Below, piece after piece: positions 18,265 to 28,500 of a DNA stretch of 64,000 nt. Location: positions 697,531 through 761,530 of the forward strand of contig NZ_JAAGNX010000001.1 in the NCBI RefSeq assembly GCF_010500615.1, in the 5' to 3' direction. Source of the stretch: Oceanipulchritudo coccoides. GTDB taxonomy: Bacteria > Verrucomicrobiota > Verrucomicrobiia > Opitutales > Oceanipulchritudinaceae. The stretch's first letter is position 1, and each line of letters starts with the position of its first letter. Made by a program: the position numbers and the translations under genes. Below the pieces are notes generated by a model. It was not told the DNA's origin and did no database searches. It was given only the letters and a program-made list of their open reading frames with translations.

Positions 18265-19248
18265 ATGAATCAATCAACAGCCCTGACATATTCTTCCTTC
18301 GGCAAGCCACTTGATGTGATCCAGCTTGAAGAGCGGCCTGTTCCGGATCCGGGGAACGGGGAGGTCAAGCTGCGCCTGTTGGCCGCCCCGGTGCATCCCT
18401 CCGATATTGGGATGATTCTGGGAAAGTATGGCAAGTTACCGGATTTACCGGCTGTTGGGGGCCGCGAAGGCGTTGCCGAGGTGGTGGAAACCGGGAGTGG
18501 CGTTGATTCCCTCAAGGTGGGCGACCGGGTGGTCGTGCCCGGCAGTGCGGGATCGTGGCAGACCTTAGTGACTGTCCCGGCAGCTGACTTGATGGTGGTT
18601 CCCAATGAGATTCCAGTTGAAATGGCGGCCATGGTGATGGTGAACCCCCCCACAGCGTGGAGAATTCTCCGTGACGCCCATTTGGATGATGGGGACTGGG
18701 TCGTGCAAAACGCCGCCAACTCAGCGGTGGGTCTGCATGTCATTGAAATGGCCCAGCATCTTGGATTGAAGACCCTCAACGTCGTTCGTCGCGAAGAGCT
18801 TGTGGAGCCACTCCTCAAGCACGGGGGTGACGTCGTTGTGTTGGAGGATTCGGGCTATGAGAAGAAAGTCGCCGCGCTGACCGGAGGAGAACCTGTCAAG
18901 CTGGCCCTCAACTCGGTTGGAGGGGAGAGTGCCCTGAGACTGGTGAACGCGCTTTCTGAGGATGGAACGCATGTCACCTTTGGCGCGATGACCTTTGATG
19001 CCGTCCGTTTTCCCACGCGCCAATTGATCTTCAACGGTCTCGAGATGAAGGGATTCTGGATGGACAAATGGCTGAGGGGCCAATCCAAAGCGCGCGTGCA
19101 GGTGATGTTCGACAAGATTTTCGATTTAATGGGGAAGGGCATTGTCAAACCCTCCGTTGAGAGCACGTATTCAATCGATGACTACAAAAACGCTTTTGAG
19201 ACGGTGGCCAAGCCGCGCCTGGGCAAAGTGCTCTTCCGTTTTGATTGA
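18265..19248 (+). CDS. Medium-chain reductase, 2-enoyl thioester reductase (ETR/MECR) type
   Basis: NADPH-dependent oxidoreductase of the medium-chain dehydrogenase/reductase superfamily. The zinc-less pattern and segments HPSDIGMILGKYG, GREGVAEVVETG, VMVNPPTAWRIL and QNAANSAVGLHVIEMAQHLG most resemble 2-enoyl-ACP/CoA reductases of the ETR branch. VPGSAGSWQTLV is also usual there. The start at 18265 has GAGG upstream; the ATG at 18250 is an alternative. Substrate is not shown by the sequence; quinone reductase is the other reading. The SNF2 gene follows 11 bases after the stop. Confidence 0.82.
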   Translation: MNQSTALTYSSFGKPLDVIQLEERPVPDPGNGEVKLRLLAAPVHPSDIGMILGKYGKLPDLPAVGGREGVAEVVETGSGVDSLKVGDRVVVPGSAGSWQTLVTVPAADLMVVPNEIPVEMAAMVMVNPPTAWRILRDAHLDDGDWVVQNAANSAVGLHVIEMAQHLGLKTLNVVRREELVEPLLKHGGDVVVLEDSGYEKKVAALTGGEPVKLALNSVGGESALRLVNALSEDGTHVTFGAMTFDAVRFPTRQLIFNGLEMKGFWMDKWLRGQSKARVQVMFDKIFDLMGKGIVKPSVESTYSIDDYKNAFETVAKPRLGKVLFRFD

Positions 19249-19259
19249 TATAGACTGAG

Positions 19260-22139
19260 ATGGGCACGCTGGATTTTCCGGATTTCACGAACGAGAGTCT
19301 GGCTGAAATGGGAAGCTGGACCGACCTCAGGGAGGCCCGGCACCTTGTCAAAGCTGATAGTGTCGGTGAGCTGAGTTGGGAACATCCCGTATTGAGCGGG
19401 GAGGTTTCAGGCGATGGGCAGCTCTTCAAGCCCTCCTTGAATCTGCGCTCACTGACCTTCATACAAAACCAGTGCCAGTGCCGCGTTGGTAGTAGCGGGA
19501 GAGTTTGTGCGCATGCTCTTGCCCTGTGTCTGGCCATGAGAAAACACATCTTGCAGGAGGAATCCATTCCCCCGGCGGTGCCTGTCGAGAAAGCAGAGAT
19601 ACCAGAACCAGATGATGGACCCATAATCAGTAGCCTGAAAATTGCCGAAAGTGGAGAGACCCTCTCCACACGTTTCTGGTTGCCGCCAAATCTGGAAGCA
19701 GCGGCTAAGCGCCAGGGTATTGTTGTCAAAATGGAGTTTCTTGTCGGGAAGGAAGCCTTTTCCCCGGAAAAGCTCTTCAAGGGAAAACCTTACAGAATCA
19801 CTGAAAATGCCGGGCGGATCCTGTCCTTCCTGGAAAGGATTTGCGGGGGATCCTTTTACAGCGTGATCCAGTTAAAGCCGGACCAGTTGAAGTTCCTTAT
19901 CGAAACTGCAGACGATACAATCCGGTTTAGTGAGGGCCAAGGGACTCCAGAGGAAACGCCACTCGAGCAAATACGGGAGCGGATTCTCCCGATGCTGCCG
20001 GACACGCCACCTGCTCAAGCCATACCTAGCAGGGGACAGACCCGCAGACCGGCTGGGGTGCGTCGGAGCGTGACACCTCGAACCCGCCAACCGGTGTCGG
20101 AACGGGTTTTGCTACCGGACAACTGGATGGTGGTGGATGGTTCACCCAAGTTTCTTTCTATCCTTTTGCGTGAACGTGAACACCCCCAATACAAGCGCTG
20201 CGCAGATTGGTTGCGCTCGGAAGGGTTTCGCAAGGAACCCAGCAATGGCAAGTGGTGGTTAAGGGACCAGCACAAGGTGTTGAACTTTCTCGCCTTGAAC
20301 CGTGAGCGCCTTGAGGCAAATTACGATCCCGGATATACCGAAAATTTCCGCCAGCGCACGGCGATCATCAAGCCGGTCCCGCTCACCTGTGAGACGGTCC
20401 GCCAAGGTGATCAATTCTCTCTGCGGATGGAAATGAAGGCCGAGGGGATTGAGGTGCGTGATGTCCGTAATGCCTTGCTGACGGGACGCCATTACATTGT
20501 CGGGGATGAATTGATTTACCTGATTGAGAAGGCTGCCCTTGAACAATTTGAGCGGGCAAGTCGTTCATTGGGAGGGGATCCGCACATGCCCATGACGGGG
20601 GTCTTCGAAGCCCGCCTTTCCAGCGCGGATCTCGCCCATACGGAAGGCTTGATTGATGATCTTGATCTGGAGATTGATCTGCCTGACGATTGGAAAAAAC
20701 GCAGTGCGGCCATCCGTGAAGTGGGCAGGCTTGAACAACCTCCGCTACTGGAAGAGGTGAGCCAACGCCTCCGGGCATACCAGTTGGTCGGGGTTGCCTG
20801 GATGTGGCACCTCTACCGCAATCAACTCGGCGGAATTCTGGCTGATGAAATGGGCCTTGGGAAAACCATCCAGGCAATCGGATTGCTTCTGAGCTGGAAG
20901 GCCGAGGGCGAATTTAAAGGACCCTGTCTTGTGGTTGCTCCCGCGAGCCTTCTGGGGAATTGGCAACGCGAATTATCTGTCTGGGCACCGGGATTGTCCG
21001 TTTACTTGCATCATGGTCCTTCCCGTCGAAGCGAGCTGGATGAAGACGCCATTCCCGAGGACCTTTGCCTGACTTCCTACAGCACCTTGCGCAACGACCG
21101 GGATCAGTTTCAAAAGTGCTCCTTTTCCCTGGCTATTGCGGATGAGGCACAACACGTGAAGAACCGTCGTTCACACGCAGCCCGCTCTCTTCGCTCAATC
21201 GCCGCCTCTTCGCGCTTTATCCTCACCGGAACGCCAATTGAGAACTCCATTGAGGACTTGCGGGCCCTTTTTGATTTTTGCCTGCCCGGATACCTGAAGC
21301 GTCCGCCGTCTGATCTGCGGGGCGAGGACCGTTCCTGGCACGACAAGCAGCACCTGGAGAAGGCAGCACCCTACATCCTTCGCCGTGGAAAGGCTTTGGT
21401 CGCTCCGGAACTGCCTGAAAAGATCGAGCAGACCATCTGGTGCGAGCTGGAGCCCGGTCAGCGTGACTTGTATCAGGGTGTTCGCGAAAAGACCGAACAG
21501 ACGCTCCTGCAAATGGCGGCTGCTGGCGCATCGGAAAATCGGCTGCGCTTCACGATGTTGACGGAGTTGCTGAGGCTTCGACAGGTCTGTGCGGATCCTG
21601 GCCTCCTGAACCCGGAGTACGCCTTGGAGGATTCGAGCAAATTCCGGGTTTTCAAGGAACTCCTGTCGGAGGCAATCGACGGAGGACACCGGATTCTTGT
21701 CTTTTCTCAATTCGTGAAATTACTGAAGCGGCTTCGAGGATGGTTTGAAGCGGAGGAGATCGGTTATGAGTATCTGGATGGATCAACCCGTGACCGGTTG
21801 GCCGTCTGTGACCGTTTCAACGAGGATGAATCCATTTCCGTCTGCTTGATTTCCCTCAAGGCCGGCGGCACCGGACTCAACCTGACAGGGGCCGATACCG
21901 TGGTGCATTTCGATCCTTGGTGGAATCCCGCCGTGGAGGACCAAGCGACTGACCGGGCTCACCGGATTGGCCAGAATCGTACCGTGACCAGCTATAAACT
22001 CGTGACAGAAGGCACCGTCGAGGACAAGGTGCTCGCATTGCAGATGAAAAAGTCCATGCTCCTTAAGGATTTGCTTGATGAGAGTGCTCACCAATCCGCT
22101 AAAGTTGATCTAACGACCTTAAAATCCCTATTGTCCTGA
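19260..22139 (+). CDS. SNF2-family helicase with N-terminal SWIM zinc finger
   Basis: Swi2/Snf2-type DNA-dependent ATPase of the bacterial HepA/RapA-like group. A SWIM finger (CQC ... CAHAL, about residues 70-90) lies in the N-terminal region, followed by about 400 residues of poorly conserved sequence. The motor has motif I DEMGLGKT near residue 530, motif II as ADEAQHVKN (DEAQ box), LTGTPIENS, and the C-terminal RecA half with VFSQFVKLL, SLKAGGTGLNLTGAD and QATDRAHRIGQ. Length 959 residues. Role in transcription recycling or DNA repair is only inferred from the family. The downstream permease gene begins 3 bases after the stop. Confidence 0.92.
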   Translation: MGTLDFPDFTNESLAEMGSWTDLREARHLVKADSVGELSWEHPVLSGEVSGDGQLFKPSLNLRSLTFIQNQCQCRVGSSGRVCAHALALCLAMRKHILQEESIPPAVPVEKAEIPEPDDGPIISSLKIAESGETLSTRFWLPPNLEAAAKRQGIVVKMEFLVGKEAFSPEKLFKGKPYRITENAGRILSFLERICGGSFYSVIQLKPDQLKFLIETADDTIRFSEGQGTPEETPLEQIRERILPMLPDTPPAQAIPSRGQTRRPAGVRRSVTPRTRQPVSERVLLPDNWMVVDGSPKFLSILLREREHPQYKRCADWLRSEGFRKEPSNGKWWLRDQHKVLNFLALNRERLEANYDPGYTENFRQRTAIIKPVPLTCETVRQGDQFSLRMEMKAEGIEVRDVRNALLTGRHYIVGDELIYLIEKAALEQFERASRSLGGDPHMPMTGVFEARLSSADLAHTEGLIDDLDLEIDLPDDWKKRSAAIREVGRLEQPPLLEEVSQRLRAYQLVGVAWMWHLYRNQLGGILADEMGLGKTIQAIGLLLSWKAEGEFKGPCLVVAPASLLGNWQRELSVWAPGLSVYLHHGPSRRSELDEDAIPEDLCLTSYSTLRNDRDQFQKCSFSLAIADEAQHVKNRRSHAARSLRSIAASSRFILTGTPIENSIEDLRALFDFCLPGYLKRPPSDLRGEDRSWHDKQHLEKAAPYILRRGKALVAPELPEKIEQTIWCELEPGQRDLYQGVREKTEQTLLQMAAAGASENRLRFTMLTELLRLRQVCADPGLLNPEYALEDSSKFRVFKELLSEAIDGGHRILVFSQFVKLLKRLRGWFEAEEIGYEYLDGSTRDRLAVCDRFNEDESISVCLISLKAGGTGLNLTGADTVVHFDPWWNPAVEDQATDRAHRIGQNRTVTSYKLVTEGTVEDKVLALQMKKSMLLKDLLDESAHQSAKVDLTTLKSLLS

Positions 22140-22141
22140 AA

Positions 22142-23257
22142 ATGCGAATCGACCGATACATCCTGTTCGAATGGCTGAAGGTATTCATCCTGACAATGGT
22201 CGTTATTTTCGGGCTGCTCCTGCTCAGCGATATCCAGGACAACCTTCAGGACCTGATTGGATTCGGGGCCAGCCAGCTGGATATCCTGAGTTACTACATT
22301 GTCCTTCTTCCCGCGTTTATTCCGGTGGCCCTGCCGGTGGGTTTCATGGTTTCCCTTCTCTTTTTCCTGACACAACTTCACCGGAACCATGAGATCACGG
22401 CTTTGCGAGCGGCCGGGTTCAGCCTCTTTCGCATCACGCGAACCCTTTGGGCGACCGGGGTTGTGTTTACCGTCATGCTGTTCCAGTTAAATGCCAATCT
22501 CATCCCCTGGTCGGTGGAGGAGGCACGCCAGATCTGGAATGATCTCGAATTTTCAAAGGCCCTCGAGGAGGCGCCTGTCGAGGAAGTCGGGCTCTTGTAC
22601 AACCTGACTTTTTATAATCGCAAAGACAGCCGCCTCTGGTTTTTGAATCGCTTCAACGAGTACAATTACCGTGCTTATGGAATTACTGTCTCGGAGGTGG
22701 GAGAGGAGAGTGGAATCGAGTATCGGCGCATTGTTGCCAACGAGGGATACTATGATGATCTCAAGCGGGTATGGACTTTCCTCTCCGGCCGGGAAATCAC
22801 CTTTGATCCGGCCGATGGTCAGCCCATCCGCAGCCTGGGGTTTGAACAGAAGTTGATTCAGGAATTCAGTGAGGATCCCGAGCTCATGAAATATCTCGAG
22901 CAACGGCCCAAGGACCTCTCCCTCCGTGAATTGAACATGGTGGTGGACTATCTTCGCCCGGCAGGAGATCCCCGCCTGGCCCGTTATGCGGTCAGTTTCT
23001 ATGATCGCCTGCTCAGCCCTGTCAGCTGCCTCATCATCCTCGGTCTGGCCATTCCCTTCTCTGTTTCAGGGGTCCGGACAAATCCCTTTGTTGGTGTCAG
23101 CAAAGCCATGGGACTCTTTGTCCTTTATTACATTCTCGTGAACGTGGGGCAATTTGCCGGAAGCAGCGGGATTTCCCCCTTCTGGTCGGCATCCATCCCG
23201 AATCTGGTCGCCTTTGGCCTGATTGGCTACTATTACTTCCGTCTACAGCGACCCTGA
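22142..23257 (+). CDS. LptF/LptG-family permease (YjgP/YjgQ)
   Basis: Inner-membrane component of the ABC system that extracts lipopolysaccharide and passes it to the LptA bridge. The N-terminal MRIDRYILFEWLKVFILTMVVIF and early helices (about residues 12-30, 50-80, 97-117) precede a large periplasmic beta domain (about 120-270); further helices follow (SPVSCLIILGLAIPFSV; LFVLYYILVNVGQFAG). This is the family layout of six membrane segments around a beta-jellyroll. LptF and LptG cannot be told apart here. It sits 3 bases after the SNF2 gene and shares one base with the methyltransferase gene. Confidence 0.88.
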   Translation: MRIDRYILFEWLKVFILTMVVIFGLLLLSDIQDNLQDLIGFGASQLDILSYYIVLLPAFIPVALPVGFMVSLLFFLTQLHRNHEITALRAAGFSLFRITRTLWATGVVFTVMLFQLNANLIPWSVEEARQIWNDLEFSKALEEAPVEEVGLLYNLTFYNRKDSRLWFLNRFNEYNYRAYGITVSEVGEESGIEYRRIVANEGYYDDLKRVWTFLSGREITFDPADGQPIRSLGFEQKLIQEFSEDPELMKYLEQRPKDLSLRELNMVVDYLRPAGDPRLARYAVSFYDRLLSPVSCLIILGLAIPFSVSGVRTNPFVGVSKAMGLFVLYYILVNVGQFAGSSGISPFWSASIPNLVAFGLIGYYYFRLQRP

Positions 23258-24408
23258 TGAAATTGACTTTAAAAAAAGAATCCCGCCGGGCGCGGGTCCG
23301 CACAGGGCATCCCTGGGTTTTCATAAACGAGTTGGAGAATATCCCCGACCCAAAATTCGATGGGCAGGCCCTACCGCTGGAAGATGCCCGCGGGCGACAT
23401 CTCGGTATGGGAATTGTGAATACACAATCCCAGATTGCCTGGCGCCGGTACTCGACTGGACACGATGCCTGGAATCGTGAGTTTTTCGAAAAGGCTATTA
23501 TGGCGGCCGAACAAAACCGGGACGAGGAACCGTTCCGGCGGCTCATCTGGTCGGAAGCGGATGACTTGCCCGGCTTGGTGGTGGACCAGTTTGACGAGGT
23601 TCTTGTCGTTCAGGCCCTGACAAAGGCAATCGACGAGGCCCTGCCTGTGATCATTGAATTGTTGCAGGAGCGTTTATCTCCGCGGGAGGTTCTCTTGCGA
23701 AACGATGCACCGGCCCGGAAAAAGGAAGGCTTGGAGATTTATGCCCGCACCCTGAGCGGGGAACCCCTCAAACCCTTCTGGGCGGAAATCTACAATGTTC
23801 AGTATTATCTCGATCTGGAGGGAGCCCAGAAAACAGGCTTTTATCTGGACCAGCGACAGGAGCATTTCAAGGTTGCCACTCTTGCCCCCGATTGGCGTGT
23901 GCTCGATGCCTTTTGCAATCAGGGCGCATTTGCCCTCAATTGTGCAATTGCCGGAGCGCGCGAAGTGGTTGCTATCGACAGCTCACAGGAGGCTCTTGAA
24001 CAAGGACGCCGCAATGCGGAAAAAAACGAGGTCGAGATTCAGTTCCTCAAGGAGAATGTCTTTGATTACTTTTCCAACAACCGGGAAGAGCGCTTTGACA
24101 TGATCATCCTTGATCCGCCTTCATTCGCTCCAAACCGTCGTTCCCTTCAGGGCGCCGCCAAAGGTTACAAGGAGCTGCATGTGCGCGCTTTCAATTGTCT
24201 CAATCCGGGGGGGATCCTGGCAACCTACTGCTGTTCACACCATGTTACCCGTAGCCTCTTCAGGGAAATTATTGAAGAAGCTGCCTCCGATACAAGGCGC
24301 AAAATCCAGATCATGTATGAAACAGGCCAGCCCCTTGATCATCCGGTCATCATGAATTTTCCGGAGTCGGAATACTTGAAGGGGTTTGTCTTGCGTGTGC
24401 TACGCTGA
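23257..24408 (+). CDS. Class I SAM-dependent rRNA methyltransferase, RlmI-like
   Basis: Likely methylates a cytosine at C5 in 23S rRNA. The N-terminal 75 residues look like a PUA RNA-binding domain (LKKESRRARVRTGHPWVFINE). A middle domain precedes the Rossmann fold with motif I LDAFCNQGAFALNCAIAGA and the acidic VVAIDSSQEAL. Motif IV is ILDPPSFAPN, and the motif VI Cys region is ATYCCSHH. This domain order and the 383-residue length fit COG1092 (RlmI/RlmK branch). Its ATG overlaps the upstream stop as TGATG, so the two genes are translationally coupled. Confidence 0.88.
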   Translation: MKLTLKKESRRARVRTGHPWVFINELENIPDPKFDGQALPLEDARGRHLGMGIVNTQSQIAWRRYSTGHDAWNREFFEKAIMAAEQNRDEEPFRRLIWSEADDLPGLVVDQFDEVLVVQALTKAIDEALPVIIELLQERLSPREVLLRNDAPARKKEGLEIYARTLSGEPLKPFWAEIYNVQYYLDLEGAQKTGFYLDQRQEHFKVATLAPDWRVLDAFCNQGAFALNCAIAGAREVVAIDSSQEALEQGRRNAEKNEVEIQFLKENVFDYFSNNREERFDMIILDPPSFAPNRRSLQGAAKGYKELHVRAFNCLNPGGILATYCCSHHVTRSLFREIIEEAASDTRRKIQIMYETGQPLDHPVIMNFPESEYLKGFVLRVLR

Positions 24409-24422
24409 GTACTGGTGGACCC

Positions 24423-24439
24423 GGTTGGTGTTCACCAAT
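24423..24439 (-). terminator. Possible hairpin at the YcaO-like gene end
   Basis: TTGGTG-TT-CACCAA forms a 6-bp stem spanning the last codons of the leftward YcaO-like gene and the gap before the convergent methyltransferase gene. There is no T-run on the exit side, so terminator activity is uncertain. Confidence 0.25.
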
Positions 24440-25340
24440 AAAAAGTATTCAGGGCACCGTTCAGGTATTTCTTCGAGGGCATGCGGTAAAGGACCCGCCA
24501 GACTGTAGCGTACTGGGTCCAGGGACCCTCGACTTTTTCGTCAACGAGCACCTCCGGTGCAGGAGCCTCGCCTCGCTTGTTGATCGCTGACCGGACATGC
24601 TCCAGAAATTCCCGATGACCCTCCGGGAGCGAGTAGTAGAGGACGCGTCGTTCCATCGGGTTTGAGACTGTCTCGAGGTCGTCCTGCTCAAAACCCGGAT
24701 TGTCCAGGTAGTAGTGCGAGAGTGCCGCCTGAGCACGTTCCATTTCAACCGTTGCCTGCCAATATGCCGCTTCTGGCTTTCGGGCTGCCGAATATCCATA
24801 AGCGTAGTAGCCTCCCTTGGATTTGCACCAAGTCAGGATTACGGAATCCTTTCCAAGCGGATTTTCGATCCTGTAGGCAGAGACGCCCTTGTCGGGAGCC
24901 TCATACTCCTGCATCGGCAACAAGCCTTCCCACCAGGCAACAAGACAATACCGCTCTGCCGCTTCTGATAGTGCTCGTGCCCGGACTTGGCTGTCGAATA
25001 GTCCCGGAAATGCCGCCATGCCCGAAGAGGTCGCGTCTTCATCAAATCCGTGCAGTTCATAAAATCCCCCTTGGCAGAGATAGTACAAGGCCCAACGCTC
25101 AATCGCTTCCGAGATGGCTTTGTGCCGCGCGACCATCCCCGATTCATGGGTGCCTGTCCCGTCCGCCGTACTGAATACTTCATTCGTTTCCCGCTCAAGA
25201 TAGAGGCGCTCCGACAAGCTTGCATTCGCTTGAAATAATGCGCGCCCTCGGACCTCAATGCGACTGTACTCAATCTTTTCGATGGGCCCATTGTGACGCG
25301 ATAGGACCCGCGCATATCGAATCGGTGCCAGATTGAGCAT
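24432..25340 (-). CDS. Divergent YcaO-like protein
   Basis: YcaO proteins use ATP to activate amide bonds, most often in peptides, to form azolines, thioamides or amidines. Three segments follow the family pattern in order: GTGTHES with A..KAISEAIERWALYYL (residues 61-88), RARALSEAAERYCLVAWW (120-137) and a YGYSAARKPEAAYWQATVEMERA-like segment (181-203), which parallels the family's G-G-(x)n-DPExALxRALxExxxxR motif. The conserved Glu and Arg residues expected at the ATP site are there. At 302 residues it is shorter than typical YcaO proteins (about 400 or more) and has no fused E1-like domain. No Shine-Dalgarno is seen. A small ORF of the same strand ends 34 bases upstream. Family assignment is by eye and needs profile support. 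Confidence 0.55.
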   Translation of the reverse strand: MLNLAPIRYARVLSRHNGPIEKIEYSRIEVRGRALFQANASLSERLYLERETNEVFSTADGTGTHESGMVARHKAISEAIERWALYYLCQGGFYELHGFDEDATSSGMAAFPGLFDSQVRARALSEAAERYCLVAWWEGLLPMQEYEAPDKGVSAYRIENPLGKDSVILTWCKSKGGYYAYGYSAARKPEAAYWQATVEMERAQAALSHYYLDNPGFEQDDLETVSNPMERRVLYYSLPEGHREFLEHVRSAINKRGEAPAPEVLVDEKVEGPWTQYATVWRVLYRMPSKKYLNGALNTFYW

Positions 25341-25374
25341 GGGTCGGATTCTTTAACTAACCCTAGAATTCAGA

Positions 25375-25560
25375 TTAGTACTTTTTACTAGATCCACACG
25401 GCAACGTTCCGATTGAGCCCTTAACATCCTGAATCAACTGCACGCCGGGGTTATTCGAATTCAATAGATCAAGTTTATCGGCGGACTTGACGAATCCAAG
25501 CGAGAGTAGCAATGTAGCGATAATGTGATGAACAATCATCTGGATGCGGCTTACTTTCAT
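25375..25560 (-). CDS. Possible 61-residue exported or precursor peptide
   Basis: A small ORF with ATG start directly upstream of, and on the same strand as, the YcaO-like gene (34-base gap). The product begins with a basic n-region (MKVSRIQ) and a hydrophobic run (MIVHHIIATLLLSLGFV), like a signal or leader segment. The remaining 34 residues are polar and end GTLPCGSSKKY, with one Cys, several Ser and Gly. Its first 36 bases overlap the start region of the divergent sensor kinase gene, and a GGGAG site lies too far upstream (about 14 bases). It may be a real secreted peptide, a substrate for the YcaO-like protein, or a chance ORF. Confidence 0.4.
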   Translation of the reverse strand: MKVSRIQMIVHHIIATLLLSLGFVKSADKLDLLNSNNPGVQLIQDVKGSIGTLPCGSSKKY

Positions 25561-28500
25561 GGGAGTGAAATTAGCTCCCCGCAGCAGCCAGATCCGACCA
25601 CCGCATGTGCCTTATTTAAGGTAGATTTTTCCCTTTACTTTAGCCAATTCATTCTGCTCACCCTGTCCCTCTGGCTTTTTCCGTTGGCCCTTGTCGAGGG
25701 CGACTGGAGACCGGACTTGGGCAACCCGTATCTTCGAGAGCTACCGGCGGGGGATAAGGTGGCCAGTGAGTACACCTGGAATGTTGTCTGGGATCGAAAA
25801 GGACGAGCCTATCTTGGCAGGGAGCGCTTATGGCGCTGGGACGGGATGGAGCTTCAACCGATGGGGCCGGATCACTTTCGCCTACTGCGCGGACTGGCAT
25901 TGGATGCGGACGGAATGCTGTGGCTGGGAGGCGTGAACCAGTTCGGCGTATTAAACCCGGAAGACGGGAGTTACGAGTCACGAATGGATTGGATCCCGGA
26001 AGAGCACCGAAATTTCGGGGAAGTGTGGAAGATCCACCACAATGAGGAAGGGTTGTGGATGGGGACCCATAACCGGCTCTTTCGATTCAAGGATGGGGTT
26101 GTACAGGTTTGGAAGTTTGCCGGGCTTCATCGGGTGATATTCCATTTTGTCGGCGAGTCGGTCTTCGCGCATGAGGCCGATATTGGTCTCTGGAAAATCC
26201 AGAATGGAAACCGGGAATTGGTGAATGAGGAGTATGAGTTAGCGCTTAAAAGTCTAATCTACCTTGAAGCCTTGGCTAACGGAGACTTATTGGGCCTTTC
26301 CGATCGGGGTTTGTTTTTAATAAATCCGAAAAATCTTGAGATTTATAAACATGTCAAAATCGAAGAATTCTCTGATGTAATTATAAGTTCAGTCATTAGA
26401 ATTCATGGCTATTTAGTGGTTGGAACTATCTCTCATGGATTATTTATTCTTGATCAAAGCGGAAGCCTCATTGGTCAACTTGATGTTGGATCAAGTGTTA
26501 AAGGCGAAATTATCCTATTCGTTACAAAGGATATTTGGGGTAAGTTGTGGATTCTTACAGATCGCTCGATCTGGATTTCAGATTTTAATCTCTCAATAGG
26601 GGTTCTTAAGGATCTGGGAGGTTTATTCGATGGTCGAGTAAATGGAATTATTTGGAGAGAATCCAGAATTGGAGTTTCCTCTGATATCGGGTTTAGCGAA
26701 ATCTTGTTACAGAAAGGCAAATTACCCATCCATCAAAAATGGTCACATTATTCATCCAAGTTCACCGTACAGTATGCTGGCGGGTATTTATTTGACCGCT
26801 ACAGCAAGATATTATGGACGGACGGTGAGGAATTAAGGGAAGTGTACAATTTTCCTGGTGAGATCATGTCATTCACGGTGGCGGATGGAGACGTGCTGTG
26901 GGTTTCCCTCAGTGACCGGTTGTTGGCCACCCGATTGGACCTGTCGGGAGGATTGGAGTTGCTGTGGGAGATGAGCACAGCGACGAGCATTTTGAGGCTG
27001 GGAGCGGATGAAGGGGGCCGTGTTTGGGGATGGTCACCCCATGCCCCGCTTCTTGAGATTGGAAAATCGGGTGGGTCGGAGATGGAGCCTCGTTGGCATG
27101 AAGAGATCTGCGGATTGGATTTACGGAGGGAGAACCACGAATTTACAATGACTGAGGAAGGGCCGGTCCTTGTGTTCAAGGACAAGTTGTTGCGTCAGGA
27201 TTTGGTAACGGGGTCATGGATGGTGGGCCGGTTCGAGCACCTGAATGGAATGCCCGAGGCGGTAAAGTTCCGGTCTATGGGTGGAATGCTGAAGGGCTGG
27301 TTGATTTACCGTGATGAGAAACTCGGCTGTACACTGATGAAGGAGTTGGAATGGCCGTCGCAAGGCGATCCTGTCTGGCAGGTAATTCCCTGGATTGACA
27401 TGACTTCCCTTGGCCAAATCACGGTGTTTGAGGTTGTGGATGGGGATCCGGCGAAGTTTCTTGTTGGCGGCTCAAGGGGCCTGTTACTGGCGGAGGAATC
27501 CCTGCCGGACGAGCTTCCTGAGCCACAAGCTCCGTTAATCTACGGGAATGGGGATCTATTTGAGAGTCCGCCCTCTCTTGAGTCCCGATTCGGGGAGGAG
27601 CTGTATGGCTTTCGCTTCAGTCCACCGGATGGGCAGGTTTTTCATCCTCTGCGTTTTGAGACCCGTTTAAAAGGCCTTGATAGTGGGTGGCGAGCGGCCG
27701 ACTTCTCGAGCGGGAGGGAATTGGGGCAGCTCATTGAAGGGACATACAACTTCGAAGTGCACACATTGGATCCCTTCGGCCGGGCCAGTCCTGTCGCCAG
27801 TGTGCGGATTCAGATTCATCCGCCCTGGTACCGGACAGTCTACGCCTATCTGGCACTTGTTCTGGTCACCTTGTCATTGCTCTTGCTGATCATCTGGATC
27901 ATTCTGCGGTGGTCCCGCAGACAACAAACCTATCTGGCTGGTCTTGTCCGTGAACGCACAGCGGACCTTGAGAAGGCAAATGAGTTCAAGGATGACTTTA
28001 TCGCCAATTTGAGCCACGAAATCCGGAATCCATTGAACGGTGTCATCGGTCTGATTGAGCAACTCAAACCCGGGACTCCGTTGCCGGATCGCCATGTGGG
28101 GGCCTTGCAGGGAGCGGCCCATTATCTGCAGACAACGGTGGAGGAAGTCCTTGATTTTGCCAAACTCCAGTCGGGTGAGCTGCAGATTGAAAAGGGCCTC
28201 GTTGACTTAAACAAGGTGGTCAATGGCGTGGTGGAAATCTACCGCTCTGCAGCGTCGAGAAAAGGCGTTGGGCTGACGGCCCAAGTGCGTGTGCCGGAGG
28301 GAATCGGTATTCTGTCCGATGCCGCCAAGATAAACCAGATCATTGGAAATCTGACCAGTAACGCTGTTAAATTCACGAAGGCTGGTTCAGTGCACATCGG
28401 CGTTGTTTTTATACCTGACGCGGAGGAGAGTGGAACGGTGCGCATCTGGGTTGAAGATTCGGGGCCGGGTATTCCCGAGTCCGAGAAGGCAAAAATATTC

